Source: Gryganskiella cystojenkinii
Lineage: Eukaryota; Mortierellomycota; Mortierellomycetes; Mortierellales; Mortierellaceae
DNA: 54,123 nt
Assembly: GCA_015852425.1 (NCBI GenBank)
Contig: JAAAIG010000143.1
Span: forward strand, 3,564-57,686
Reading direction: 5' to 3'
Position 1 is the first letter of the stretch, and each line of letters opens with the position of its first letter. Positions 25,512 to 35,479 of this stretch are shown piece after piece. The position numbers and the translations under genes are program-made. The notes under the pieces were generated by a model. That model saw nothing but the letters and a program-made list of their open reading frames with translations, had not been told where the DNA came from and ran no database searches.

Positions 25512-25517
25512 AATAAA
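25512..25517 (+). terminator. Candidate polyadenylation signal for BuGZ
   Basis: AATAAA 80 nt after the BuGZ stop codon and before the next start codon at 25680. Spacing and strand fit. Confidence 0.4.
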
Positions 25518-25679
25518 AAACGGAAAAAAAAGAAGAATGGCGTTGGTTACTTTTTTTTTGGTGGCCAAAAATTGCTGCAGTGGCTTGGATCAGGAAAGGG
25601 GGGTTAGGTTGAGCCATTTTTTTTTGAAACGGGACGTTGGGCGATCATTTCCACTCATCTCCACACACACTATATCACC

Positions 25680-26126
25680 ATGGGTAACGGACAAAAAGCA
25701 CAGATGAAGCGTGAGCGCAACGCCAAGAACGCTGGCGGTGATGCCAAGAGTCAGCTTAAAGTGGTAAGTTGATCTTATAGACATGTCTTTGTTCAAATGA
25801 GAGGCATTAGACAGAGGAAGCACAGCCACCTTAACAATCTCTCTTTTGATATGACATTCATTCGTTAGAACGAGGCTGCCAAGAACATTGTTTGCCAGAC
25901 CTGCCGTCAGACCTTCTTGTGCACCATTCGCATCAAGGCGTAAGTTTTTGAGCCAAGTTGGCCACATGTGGAATTTGTGGAATGGAGATCACTGATCAGC
26001 AGGCACTAATTTGTGGTTCTGTTTTTTTTGTACCCCCGAAATAGTCTCGAGGAGCATGCCACCAACAAGCACAGCAAGACTGTCCAGGATTGCTTCCCTG
26101 GATTCGTCGAGACCCCCAAGAAGTAA
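25680..26126 (+). CDS. Small zinc-binding protein, At2g23090-like (zf-met2/DUF1909 type)
   Basis: A 78-residue protein encoded by 25680-25763, 25869-25939 and 26045-26126. The N-terminus MGNGQKAQMKRERNAKNAGG is the basic 4F5/SERF-like stretch of this family. The finger CQTCRQTFLCTIRIKALEEH, continuing ATNKHSK, gives C-x2-C ... H-x4-H zinc ligands (Cys at about 37 and 40, His at about 57 and 62). The end DCFPGFVETPKK is typical of the eukaryotic At2g23090-like family. The molecular role of the family is poorly known. Starts only 247 bp after the BuGZ stop, on the same strand, but with its own likely poly(A) signal and leader. Confidence 0.88.
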
Positions 26127-26567
26127 AGGATAGCAGACTTCTGCGGTCTCTCTCTTTTTTCTACTTTTGCATATCCCCCTCATTCCAGCTCCAAAACTTC
26201 TCTCGAAAGGCGATCCAAGAGATGAGAGAACCTTTCCGAAGATTATGAACTGGACTAAATTGTTCTTAATAAAAAACCATATATCATCACCATTTGCACA
26301 GCTATTGAATGATGAATGGAGTGAAGCAGCAAAAGGATGGAGGCGAAGCACGAACCCCTTTGTCCGAAGGACTAAGAAGGGGTCTAATAAGAAGAGACTG
26401 CCTTGGACTGTTGCCTGTGTTGTCCTTGCAACTTTTTTTTTTTTTTTTTTTGCCTTTGATAATTCACGTGACTCATCAATTTTTGAGCTCAGAATGGAGA
26501 ATATTTATTGGAGGTCTCTGTCAACTTGTTTGAACTTCCTTTTTCCCATCCCAACTAAAGATTCATC
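26127..26567. promoter_or_regulatory. Spacer with 3' end of the zinc protein gene and uL14 promoter
   Basis: A 441-bp spacer. AATAAA at 26268-26273 is a candidate poly(A) signal for the upstream gene. A long T run (26431-26450) precedes a CACGTGACTCA element. Pyrimidine-rich leader DNA leads to the uL14 start at 26568. Confidence 0.5.
26465..26475 (+). promoter_or_regulatory. Overlapping CACGTG E-box and TGACTCA (Gcn4-type) site upstream of uL14
   Basis: CACGTG (26465-26470) overlaps TGACTCA (26469-26475) about 95 bp before the uL14 start codon. CACGTG is bound by bHLH factors such as Cbf1, and TGACTCA by bZIP Gcn4/AP-1 factors in other fungi. Use in this organism is inferred. Confidence 0.4.
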
Positions 26568-27885
26568 ATGAGTGCTAAAGGTAGTCACATCGGCACATCC
26601 TTTCTGGCTCAATACCATCCATCCATCCAAGGATCCGGCACACAGCTATCGATCTGTCTCTCAGCGTCATCACCGTTGAAATCGTTGCCGTCTGGAGTCA
26701 ATCAAAACCATCGCCACCACCGACTTTGGGCTCATCGGGACTCGGGATCAGGATTCACCATTCAGATTCATTGTAGGACGACCTTGGACAGGGAGCAAGG
26801 CGAACAAAAAGAAGCCTATTCTTTTTTTCGTCTGCTGCCGTCTGCTGGACTCGAGTGAAGTCGTCCGCGGGTCAGCATTGCCATCATCGACCCTACTGAA
26901 TCAAAAAACGATTTGGGCTCACTGAGGGATGATTACCTACCAACCAAGGCTTCTTAGAGTGGCTTTCTGCAACAAACCAATGATCAGTACTCGGACTCAG
27001 CAGTTGAGAACGGCGCATACAACTAGACGATGAATCGCCAATCAGAGACAAATCTTGCAGGACTTTTGGCACAGCGAGGAATCATATATTCAATGGACAG
27101 AACAACTGCAATTCAGTCAAGTGAAACGAGATCTCGAAAACCAACGCTCTCGTCTCTTCTATCGTCTCTACAACTACTAGGTGGAGCCGCTTCTGGAACC
27201 AAGTTCCGCATGACCTTGGGTTTGCCCGTTGGTGCCGTCATGAACTGCGCCGATAACTCTGGCGCCAAGAACTTGTACGTTATCTCCGTCAAGGGAATTC
27301 ACGGTCGTTTGAACAAGTTGCCCGCCGGTGGTGTCGGTGACATGGTCATGGCCACCGTCAAGAAGGGAAAGCCCGAGTTGAGAAAGAAGGGTACGTTTTT
27401 CTTGCAGACGATCTTTTTTTGTTTTGTTTGATCAGTTTAAAGATTGACTTTTTGAGTGTTGATTCACAATGCAATGCCGAGTTGAAGGCATTGTTCTGAA
27501 TCAAGAACTGTCTACAACGGAGAATAAGCAAAGATGAACAAATCGGACTCACACTGGGACAAAAACTCTTTTTATATTTGACGATTTATAGTTATGCCCG
27601 CTGTCATCATCCGTCAGCGCAAGGCCTGGCGCCGTCGCGACGGTGTCTTCATCTACTTTGAGGGTATGTTTATTGCCACCTCTTTTATCCTTCAGCAATT
27701 GTATTATGTTATCAATTTGAACGCTTTTACTCAATCATTTTCAACCTTCTTGTTATACAGACAACGCCGGTGTCATCGTCAACCCCAAGGGTGAGATGAA
27801 GGGCTCTGCCATTACCGGCCCCGTCGGTAAGGAGTGCGCTGATTTGTGGCCCCGTATTGCCTCCTGCGCCGGTACCGTCGTTTAA
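26568..27885 (+). CDS. RPL23: Ribosomal protein uL14 (60S RPL23)
   Basis: Cytosolic large-subunit ribosomal protein uL14, at the inter-subunit face contacting the sarcin-ricin loop region. Four exons: 26568-26580, 27181-27390, 27592-27663 and 27761-27885, giving 139 residues (human 140). Conserved stretches include [60 protein letters not shown] and [20 protein letters not shown], ending in [12 protein letters not shown]. The first coding exon is only 13 nt (MSAKG) and is followed by a 600-nt intron, an arrangement common in fungal ribosomal protein genes. AATAAA at 27950 is a likely poly(A) signal. Identification is certain. Confidence 0.97.
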
Positions 27886-28489
27886 ATTCTCTCCTTCACA
27901 GGAAAAACAAAAACAACGGAACTCTATCAGCTCAAGAAGATGCAAAGAAAATAAAAACATTGGCTTCTATCCATAAAAAACTCTACCTCTTATCGCCTTT
28001 TCTTTTTCTTTGTCTTTGCTTGATGATGGTTTTTTATGTTGAGGAGAATGGCTTTCCGAAAGCGGCTGACAATCAGTCTTTGATGTGTACGTCCAAGATA
28101 CCGTGCATTCACTTTTAATCTTCTTGGTGCTGTTATGACCAAAAGTGGTGGCGATGTGGATAGCCTATTGCTCCTCCAATACACCAGTACACCCAGAGTT
28201 CTCTCAGTTGACTTTTAGACTCTTCAAGATCATCCCTTGCACAGAGGACCCGCGTGCTCAACATTCGTAATCGCATTGTAGCACACACAAACACACCCAT
28301 ACAAATACACACAAACATTCTCATATCACAATACGCTTCCTTGACGCTTTGGGGCTGAGTAGTAGCTGTTTTATGGTGTGTTTTTCTCATTACTGGGCCT
28401 TCCTGAACGCCCGAACATCTTTTTTCGGGTTATAAAGCGAGCCCTAACTTCCTCCGTATTGATTTGTCGGTGTCCATGCTTCTTGTTTT
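27886..28489. other. Intergenic: convergent 3' ends of uL14 and SmD2
   Basis: A 604-bp spacer between converging genes, AT-rich at both ends, with an ACACA-rich stretch near 28280-28320. I see no tRNA, snRNA or protein gene. Confidence 0.5.
27950..27955 (+). terminator. Candidate polyadenylation signal for uL14
   Basis: AATAAA 65 nt downstream of the uL14 stop codon on the coding strand. Confidence 0.45.
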
Positions 28490-29393
28490 TTAGACGATGT
28501 TGCGAAGAACTATTTTAAGTATAAAGATAGACAGAGAGACAGAAAGAGAATACATATGTGAGTATGCTGCTACCGCCCGGGCCAAGGATGTTCACAAAGG
28601 ATCTCAGAGGAAGGGATAACATGGAAAAGGGGAAAGAAAGCGGGCACAGACGAAAAGTGTAATAGCATAATGGCACTGTCCCAAGGCAAAGTTAAAGTAG
28701 TCACTGCAAAAGGGAACGTAAACGTACCGAGGATGACAGAGTCTCCACGCAAGAAGAGTTTGCTGATGAAGCGCTCCTTGTTGACGGGCTTTGCCTTCTT
28801 TCCCTTGCTGTTCTTTGGTACTTCCGTCCACATCTAAAAGTTAATTGTAAAAAAAAAGTAGAAACAAATATTATGTAAGAGGAAAGAGTGCGATAGTCCA
28901 CAAGATTTGGGTAGACGTTCAAGTCGTAAGGCTGGATGTTCTGGAATATCGCCCCCGCTTGTTGCCATTGTATCGCTTCTCAGATTGCTACTCTATCCAA
29001 TGGAAAATAGAAATGACGTTACCTCCTTGACGTTCTCAAGGACCATGTTGCAATGACGATCGAATGCCTTGACTCTGGCGAGGAGCTTTCTGTTGTTTCT
29101 GCAGCTGATAAGGATCTGAGTGTGGTTCTTGACAGATTGTTGAAGGACTGACAATGGGCCAGTGTTGAACTCTTCTTCCTCGAGGTTACGGAGCTCCTCC
29201 TCGTTCATTTCACTCTTTGGCTTTGCGCTGCTATTGTGTATTTGAAAGTGCAAGGGAATGAACGCGTTAGGATATACATTTTCTTTTGTTTTGATTGTGA
29301 AAAGATTGCATGGCGCCATGTAGACATGCCCAGCAGCCCAGTTGTCCAAACGGCTATCCTGAGTTGACTCTTTAACAAAGATAAGTACCTCAT
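28490..29393 (-). CDS. Small nuclear ribonucleoprotein SmD2
   Basis: Core spliceosomal Sm-ring protein D2, assembling on the Sm site of U1, U2, U4 and U5 snRNAs. Four exons on the minus strand: 29393-29389, 29230-29023, 28833-28728 and 28509-28490, giving 112 residues (human 118). Sm1 motif: [20 protein letters not shown] with [15 protein letters not shown]. Sm2 motif: [20 protein letters not shown]-terminus [20 protein letters not shown] matches the family. The first coding exon has only 5 nt (ATGAG) and the last only 20 nt. The last was found by requiring V-L-R-N after the Sm2 motif, and it gives a correct TAG acceptor and a stop. Divergent from Ost2/DAD1 over 282 bp. Confidence 0.93.
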
Positions 29394-29675
29394 GTTGTAT
29401 AGTATATGTGTGTTGTGTGTTGTTGAAGAAGAATCGAGTGTGATTTGCCGAATTGATGGCAATGTGATGGATCTGTGATCCTCAAAGGAGGCGTGGACTC
29501 TTTCCACATGAAATTTTAAAGCTAAGCCACTTTCGCGGTCACTTTGCTCTCTAAGGAGTGTGCCCCAGTTTGGGCCTCACCACCATCATCATCTCGGTCG
29601 CCCATTGACTCTCCTATTTTCTCTCACTCCCCACACTCCAGCTCACTCCTTCTCGTACTTATATACCATTACACC
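29394..29675. promoter_or_regulatory. 282-bp divergent promoter SmD2 / Ost2
   Basis: A compact shared upstream region of two small housekeeping genes. It contains a GC-rich TTTCGCGG element near 29530 and becomes pyrimidine-rich toward the Ost2 start. Both genes probably use it, given the spacing. Confidence 0.5.
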
Positions 29676-30433
29676 ATGGATGAAATCAAGAGTGCCTCCA
29701 ACAGCTTGCTCACAGCATACTTCAAGGGTAATGCTCGTTCCTTCACATTTCTCATTTTAAAAGGAACACGCAACGACGTTCCTACCTGGTTTAAACGCGC
29801 CCGCAATGCATTAGCCAACAGTACTTACTGACCAAAATGTCCTTTCCCCTTGTTCCTCGGTTACTTTTTTTTAATCCCTTCAACCACCTTCAAAACTGCG
29901 CAACCATGACTCGGCATCGTCACAGACACGCCCAAGTCCTTGAAGCTGATTGATGCCTACATGGTCTACATCCTCTTGACTGGTATCATCCAGTTTGTCT
30001 ATGTCTGTCTCGCTGGAACCTTCCCCAACAACGCTTTCTTGGCTGGATTCATCTCAACCGTTGCTGGCTTTGTTCTCGCTGGTATGTTGGAGGACATGAT
30101 TATTAACCGAGAATCTCGACCTGCTTGTTGTTCAGTGTTAACGTTTGCTAAGTGTTTTTTTTGGTATAATTGCATCTAGCTAACCTCCGTATCCAGACCA
30201 ATCCCAAGAACGCCGCTCAGTTCCCTACCACCAGCCCCGAGAGGTATGAAGAAGACATAGTGGCGAATATGGCTGACTCGATCCAATGGAGTAAAAGCAA
30301 TGGCCTCAGCAAAGAAGACACTCAAGCTAACTCATCTACTTTATCACTCGTCACAACTCTCCTTAGGGCCTTCGCTGACTTCTTGGCCTGCAATGTTGTC
30401 GTCCACTTTGCCGTCGCCAACTTCCTGGGTTAA
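29676..30433 (+). CDS. OST2: Oligosaccharyltransferase subunit Ost2/DAD1
   Basis: Small membrane subunit of the ER oligosaccharyltransferase that N-glycosylates nascent proteins. Four exons: 29676-29727, 29926-30081, 30180-30243 and 30367-30433, giving 112 residues (DAD1 113). Three hydrophobic segments are visible: YMVYILLTGIIQFVYVCLAG, AGFISTVAGFVLAANLRI, and the C-terminal DFLACNVVVHFAVANFLG. FPNNAFLAGFIS and LRIQTNPKN are family signatures. The protein ends at the conserved FLG, as in DAD1. Phases agree at all junctions. Identification is firm. Confidence 0.95.
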
Positions 30434-31205
30434 AATACTTGACAAGAGCCAACAGGACTTGCGCTTCAAAGCAACTGATAGAAAGCATAGGAAGAATCTT
30501 TTGAACAGCAACAATGGATCTGGATCTGTTGTTACGTTTTTTTTGCTAGACCATATAGCAATTTTTTTACCCCTCTCCCCTGAACCATATCAGGTCCGTG
30601 TCCTTTCTCTCTTTCTCATTATTTCTCTCACCCCCCTCTCTATCTCTCTCGGATTGAGAAACTAGGGATCTCCTATCCAAGAGCCAAAAAAATCCAACAC
30701 ACTCTTATTCTCTCATGTAAAATAAAAACATACATTCCCAACTTGATACTTATTCAACCGCTTTTGGTTGCCGTGTGTGTGCCAAAACCGCTCTGATCAT
30801 ATCGCAAGCTGAGGGCAGACCCAAAGCCTTGAAACAGTATTATTATCATGTCATCACAATGGCACCCGAGAAATAAACAACCAAAACCGTCAACAACGAT
30901 CGATGCTGCCCTGCACCGACAGAAGAGAGGAAATGACAAGCGGCGTGTCCTGAGTAGAGGAGGAGAGACAATCCGACCATGCGCGTTGCGCAAGACATCA
31001 TCTCCCACACAATCACTTTTCTTTATTTTTCACCGACTAAGCCCGCTCTCTTCTTTTTCTGTTTCTTCTTTTCGTTCAAGTTCTCACGCTCGACCTCATC
31101 CTTTTCCCTTCTTCTCCTCTTTTCTTCTCTTCTTCTTTCCTTGTTTCTCCTTATCTTCCCTCCTCACTCTGATCCTCTACCTATTTCACACACGCGACTT
31201 CAGTG
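30434..31205. other. Intergenic: Ost2 3' region and GH63 promoter
   Basis: A 772-bp spacer between tandem genes. AATAAA at 30721-30726 is a possible poly(A) signal for Ost2. From about 31010 to 31190 the plus strand is a long CT-rich tract, which looks like the GH63 leader. No other gene is seen. Confidence 0.5.
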
Positions 31206-34200
31206 ATGACAACCAATGGGAAGGCAAAACCATTGATCCCGCCTGATTCCTCGGCCGAGATTCGAAGACTGAATGACTCGACTGCTCGCAAGAAGCATTG
31301 GATGAGGTAGGTTCAATCTCATTCATTTGTTCACTAATTCCACAGAAGGGTCTGCGTGGAGAGTGGCTATTCTATTGGACCTAACAATATCCTGTTCTCT
31401 CCTTTCCTTTTTATCGCGCCATAGATGGGGTCCTTATCTTTCTGAGCGACAATGGGTATGAGCACATTTTGAACGAATCCCCAAAGACGCGATCAGTTGC
31501 GATAACAAATAACGCGCTGATGATTATTGGCACTAACGCGTTCCTCACCTCCTTTTTCGTCATTCTTTTCTTAGGCAACGGTAAAAGCAACGATGATAAA
31601 AATGATAACTGGTTCCTGTCAAAGTAATGGATCTTTACTCTTTATTCTTGCAAGCCTGACACATTTGCACATTAAACCCCCTCTCCCTAAATGTAGGTTC
31701 GCGAGGACTACAGCGCTGACGGAGACGCCTGGAGATCGTTTCCTCACGAGCAGGCTCGATCCAGGACCTATCGTTGGGGTGAAGATGGTATCGCGGGTAT
31801 CTCGGATAACCATCAGCGACTCTGCTTCTCGGTAGCACTTTGGAACGGCCAGGACAAGATCCTGAAGGAACGACTGTACGGGCTGACAAACCATGAGGGT
31901 AATCACGGAGAGGATGTGAAGGAGTTGTATTATTACCTCGAGAACACTCCCACTCACTCGTATATGAAGGTAACGGAAGAGAACTTGAGGACCAGATTGC
32001 CTTTTTTTTTTGGAATGGGACACTGTGAAAATTCTCACCGACCCCGTGCATTTTATAGTACCTGTACAAGTACCCTCAAGCGGCCTTTCCTTACGAACAG
32101 CTAGTGACCGAAGGCACCAAGCGGACCCGAACCGAACCCGAGTATGAACTCTTGGAGACCGGTGTCTTTAACGAGAACAAGTACTTTGATGTCTTTGTCG
32201 AATACGCAAAACATGGTGAGGACGAGGATGATATCCTGGTCAAGATCACGGCGCATAATCGCGGACCACAAGATGCCCCAATCCAAATTGTCCCTCAGTT
32301 TTGGTTCCGAAACGATTGGTCGTGGTTTCCCAAGGGTGAAGTTAAAATACCTAGTTTGAAAAAGACAGGCGATGCGATCGTTGAGGCTACTCATGATAGT
32401 CTTGGCAAGCGATTGTTGCATTTCGGCCAGGGTGGTGAAATCATTTTTACCAACAATGAGTCGAACCTGGAAAAGCTTTACAAGGACAAGAACAAGTCTT
32501 CGTATGTGAAGGATGCATTCCACGAGTACGTGATCAAGGGCAACAAAGAGGCGATCAACACCAAGGAATATCAAGGCACGAAAGTTGGAGGTGTATACCG
32601 ATTCGATAAAGTTCCTGCTGGTGGGTCCGTCGAGGTTCGAGTTCGATTCAACAAGAACCCGGACTCTGCTTCGTCACGGACCGCGCTCACCTCGGAATTC
32701 GATACCATTTTTAAACAGAGAGTCGCAGACACTGACGAATTCTATAGCAAGATCATGATTAAGGATCTGCCCGAGGATCTTGGACATGTTCAACGACAGG
32801 CACTTGCGGGGATGCTTTGGTCGAAGCAGTGGTATCACTTCGATCAGCGATCCTGGCGCAAAGGTGATCCGGAGGGGATGCCGCCACCACCTGAACGGTA
32901 CAATTTGAGGAACAAGGAGTGGAAACATTTGTACATCGAGGATGTGTTGTCGATGCCGGATAAATGGGAGTACCCGTTCTTTGCAGCTTGGGATATGGCG
33001 TTCCATACGATCCCGTTGTCGATTGTGGATCCAACTTTTGCGAAAAAACAGTTGGATCTGTTGACGCGCGAGTGGTATATGCACCCCTCGGGTCAGATCC
33101 CAGCTTACGAGTGGAATTTCTCAGATGTAAATCCTCGTAAGTGCTTCATTGACTCTGCACGCTCTCATGCTGTTGAGATGGTAGACGATCGTAATGTTGA
33201 TGAATGATTTTCTTCGTGCCTCTTATTTTTTTTAAAAAAAATAGCTGTTCATGCTTGGGCTACGCTTCAAGTGTTCAAGACGGAGGACCGTATCTATGGT
33301 CGTCAAGATAACTTGTTCTTGGAGCGCGTCTTTCAAAAGTTGTTGCTCAACTTTACATGGTAAATAACCCTCTCGCCAATTTACCTTCATTGTGCGTTTG
33401 CCCCCAATTCCTGTTGTGATGACCAAAGGTTGACATCTTGTCTATTTTTTCTTACTTCTTCGGCACTTGGAATAGGTGGGTGAACCGCAAAGATACCGAG
33501 GGCAACAACGTGTTCGAGGGTGGCTTCCTGGGTCTCGATAACATTGGACTCTTTAACCGATCCGAACCTTTACCCAATGGCGCAACTCTCCGTCAAGCCG
33601 ATGGTACCTCCTGGATGGCTTTCTTCTCGTTGTGCATGTAGGTTTGCCATCAACTCTGGTTGGCTTTTTTTATTTATTACGGCTCACATCATTTTTTATA
33701 CACGTTTTGATCGGGATATGGGTAATATCTTAAGCATCCCGGTTCAATTCCTCTGACCATGAAATCAATCTCTCTTATCCCTCGACCTGCAGGCTGCACA
33801 TCGCGTTGGAGTTGGCAAAGAACAATGTCGCATATGAGGGTAACGAAATATGCTCGATCAGTTATTGCCATAAAAAAAAAATTACTCGGTGATTTGGCAT
33901 GATGAGATGACTGATATTCCACCACTTTCTATCTATTTAATTCCTCTAGACATCGCGTCCAAGTTCCTTGAGCACTTTTTCCACATCTCGGATGCAATGA
34001 CTTATAATTCCCATGGACTTGAGAAATCTCTTTGGGATACGACCGACAACTTCTTTTACGACTCTATCTCCTGGCCCGGTGGTGGCACTCATCGTCTCAA
34101 GACGCGTAGTTTGGGTTAGGATTCTTTTTTTTTCCTCCGTCAATTGACTCTTGATTTCTATCATCAACCTCTAACTCTGTTTGTGTCAATCACACTCCTT

Positions 34201-35026
34201 AAAAATAGTCGGGTTGATCCCATTGTTCTCGTGTCTGTCTTTGGACCCCGAGTACGTGAAACTCTTTCCCGGATTCACAAAACGTCTTGAATGGCTCTTG
34301 GCCTATCGTGAGAAGCATCGCCCCGCTCGCGTCTTTAAAAAAGAAGACATCAAGGAGAATGGTTCATACTTGCTCTCGCTCGTCGACCAAACCATGCTTC
34401 GGGCGGTACTCTCGCGTCTCCTGGACGAAAACGAGTTCCTCTCGCCGTTTGGTATTCGTTCGCTTTCGAAATTCCATCAGCAACACCCATTGTCAATGTG
34501 GATGAACGGGCAAGAGTTCAGAGTCGATTACCTCCCCGCAGAATCCGATTCGGGCATGTTTGGTGGCAACTCGAACTGGCGTGGTCCCATCTGGTTACCG
34601 ACCAATTATTTGATTGTTACGTCTCTGAAACGGTTCCATTATTTTTACGGAAAGGAATTCAAGGTCGAGTACCCGACAGGATCTGGTCAACAAAAGAACT
34701 TGAAGGAGGTCGCGGAAGAGATTGAGGTGCGATTGTTGAGATTGGTGATGAGGAACGAGAAAGGGCAGCGACCCGCGAACGGCGGGGACCAGAAATCGGA
34801 CAAGGATCCGCATTTCAAGGATTTGGTTCTATTCTACGAGTACTTTGATGCCGAGACTGGCAAAGGACTCGGAGCCTCGCATCAGACTGGTTGGACAGGA
34901 CTGCTGGCCATGATTACACATCAGGTCGGAGATAAATGTCACAGGGAAACCAACGGCATTACTACTCCGGAGAAAACTGCTGCCACTGCTGGTGTCTACT
35001 CCAAGAGACGTCCTGTTAATAAGTAG
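31206..35026 (+). CDS. GH63-family glucosidase, cytosolic bacterial-type
   Basis: Glycoside hydrolase family 63 protein related to bacterial glucosidases rather than to the membrane-bound ER glucosidase I (Cwh41). Ten exons: 31206-31306, 31425-31455, 31575-31580, 31697-31969, 32059-33136, 33245-33359, 33476-33637, 33793-33839, 33950-34114 and 34209-35026, giving 931 residues with every phase consistent. There is no signal peptide or membrane segment: the N-terminus is [20 protein letters not shown] and runs directly into [20 protein letters not shown]. Other conserved blocks are [68 protein letters not shown] (Asp449, likely acid), [20 protein letters not shown] and [20 protein letters not shown] (Glu870, candidate base). 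Substrate is unknown; an alpha-glucoside or mannosylglycerate-like substrate is possible. The third exon has only 6 nt. Confidence 0.9.
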
Positions 35027-35479
35027 TGAGGACAACAAAAAGTCGAGGGTCGTTGTTGCCCCCCAAATATAACATATTCATCAGCCCAAAAATACCACCA
35101 CCACTTTCCACCAAAATAGCACACCAAAAAACATGAACGTGAAAATTAAATCAACCGTCAATCGAGGCATTCTGTTCTTCATTACTCTTAATACTTGTTG
35201 TATGTGCGCGCGTGTGTGTCTTGTGTGTGTGTGTGTTGGTGTTGAAAAATGAAGGTTGTTATTCAGCTTTGATACAGTTTACATGGGTGAGAAGGCAAAG
35301 AAAAAAGAGAAAGAGATAAAGAGGAGAGCTACACGAAAAATTATGATGAAAAGAAAGAAATAAAAACAGAGAGAATGCTAATGCAAACAGCAGAGGGAGA
35401 GAGAGAGATATAAAGCGAGAAAGAGATAATCGAAAGGGTATGTCTAAAATGGCAATACTAATCAAGTAAATTGGGGGGT
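35027..35479. other. Intergenic: convergent 3' ends of GH63 and Zn2Cys6 genes
   Basis: A 453-bp spacer with a (TG)n run at about 35208-35237, AGAGAGAGAG near 35397-35408, and AATAAA at 35359-35364. It holds only the two 3' UTRs as far as I can see. Confidence 0.55.
35208..35237. repeat. TG-rich microsatellite
   Basis: Alternating TG dinucleotides with a few interruptions, in the 3' spacer between converging genes. Simple repeat only. Confidence 0.7.

Noticed and set aside
26581..27180. C/D-box snoRNA in the first uL14 intron (GGATGATT ... CTCA)
   Set aside because: Ribosomal protein introns often host snoRNAs, but no proper C box (RTGATGA) paired with a CTGA D box and terminal stem was found in the right order.
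33680..33765. Possible tRNA: CGGTTCAATTCC within GH63 intron 7
   Set aside because: No matching acceptor or D-arm upstream; the piece is an ordinary intron.
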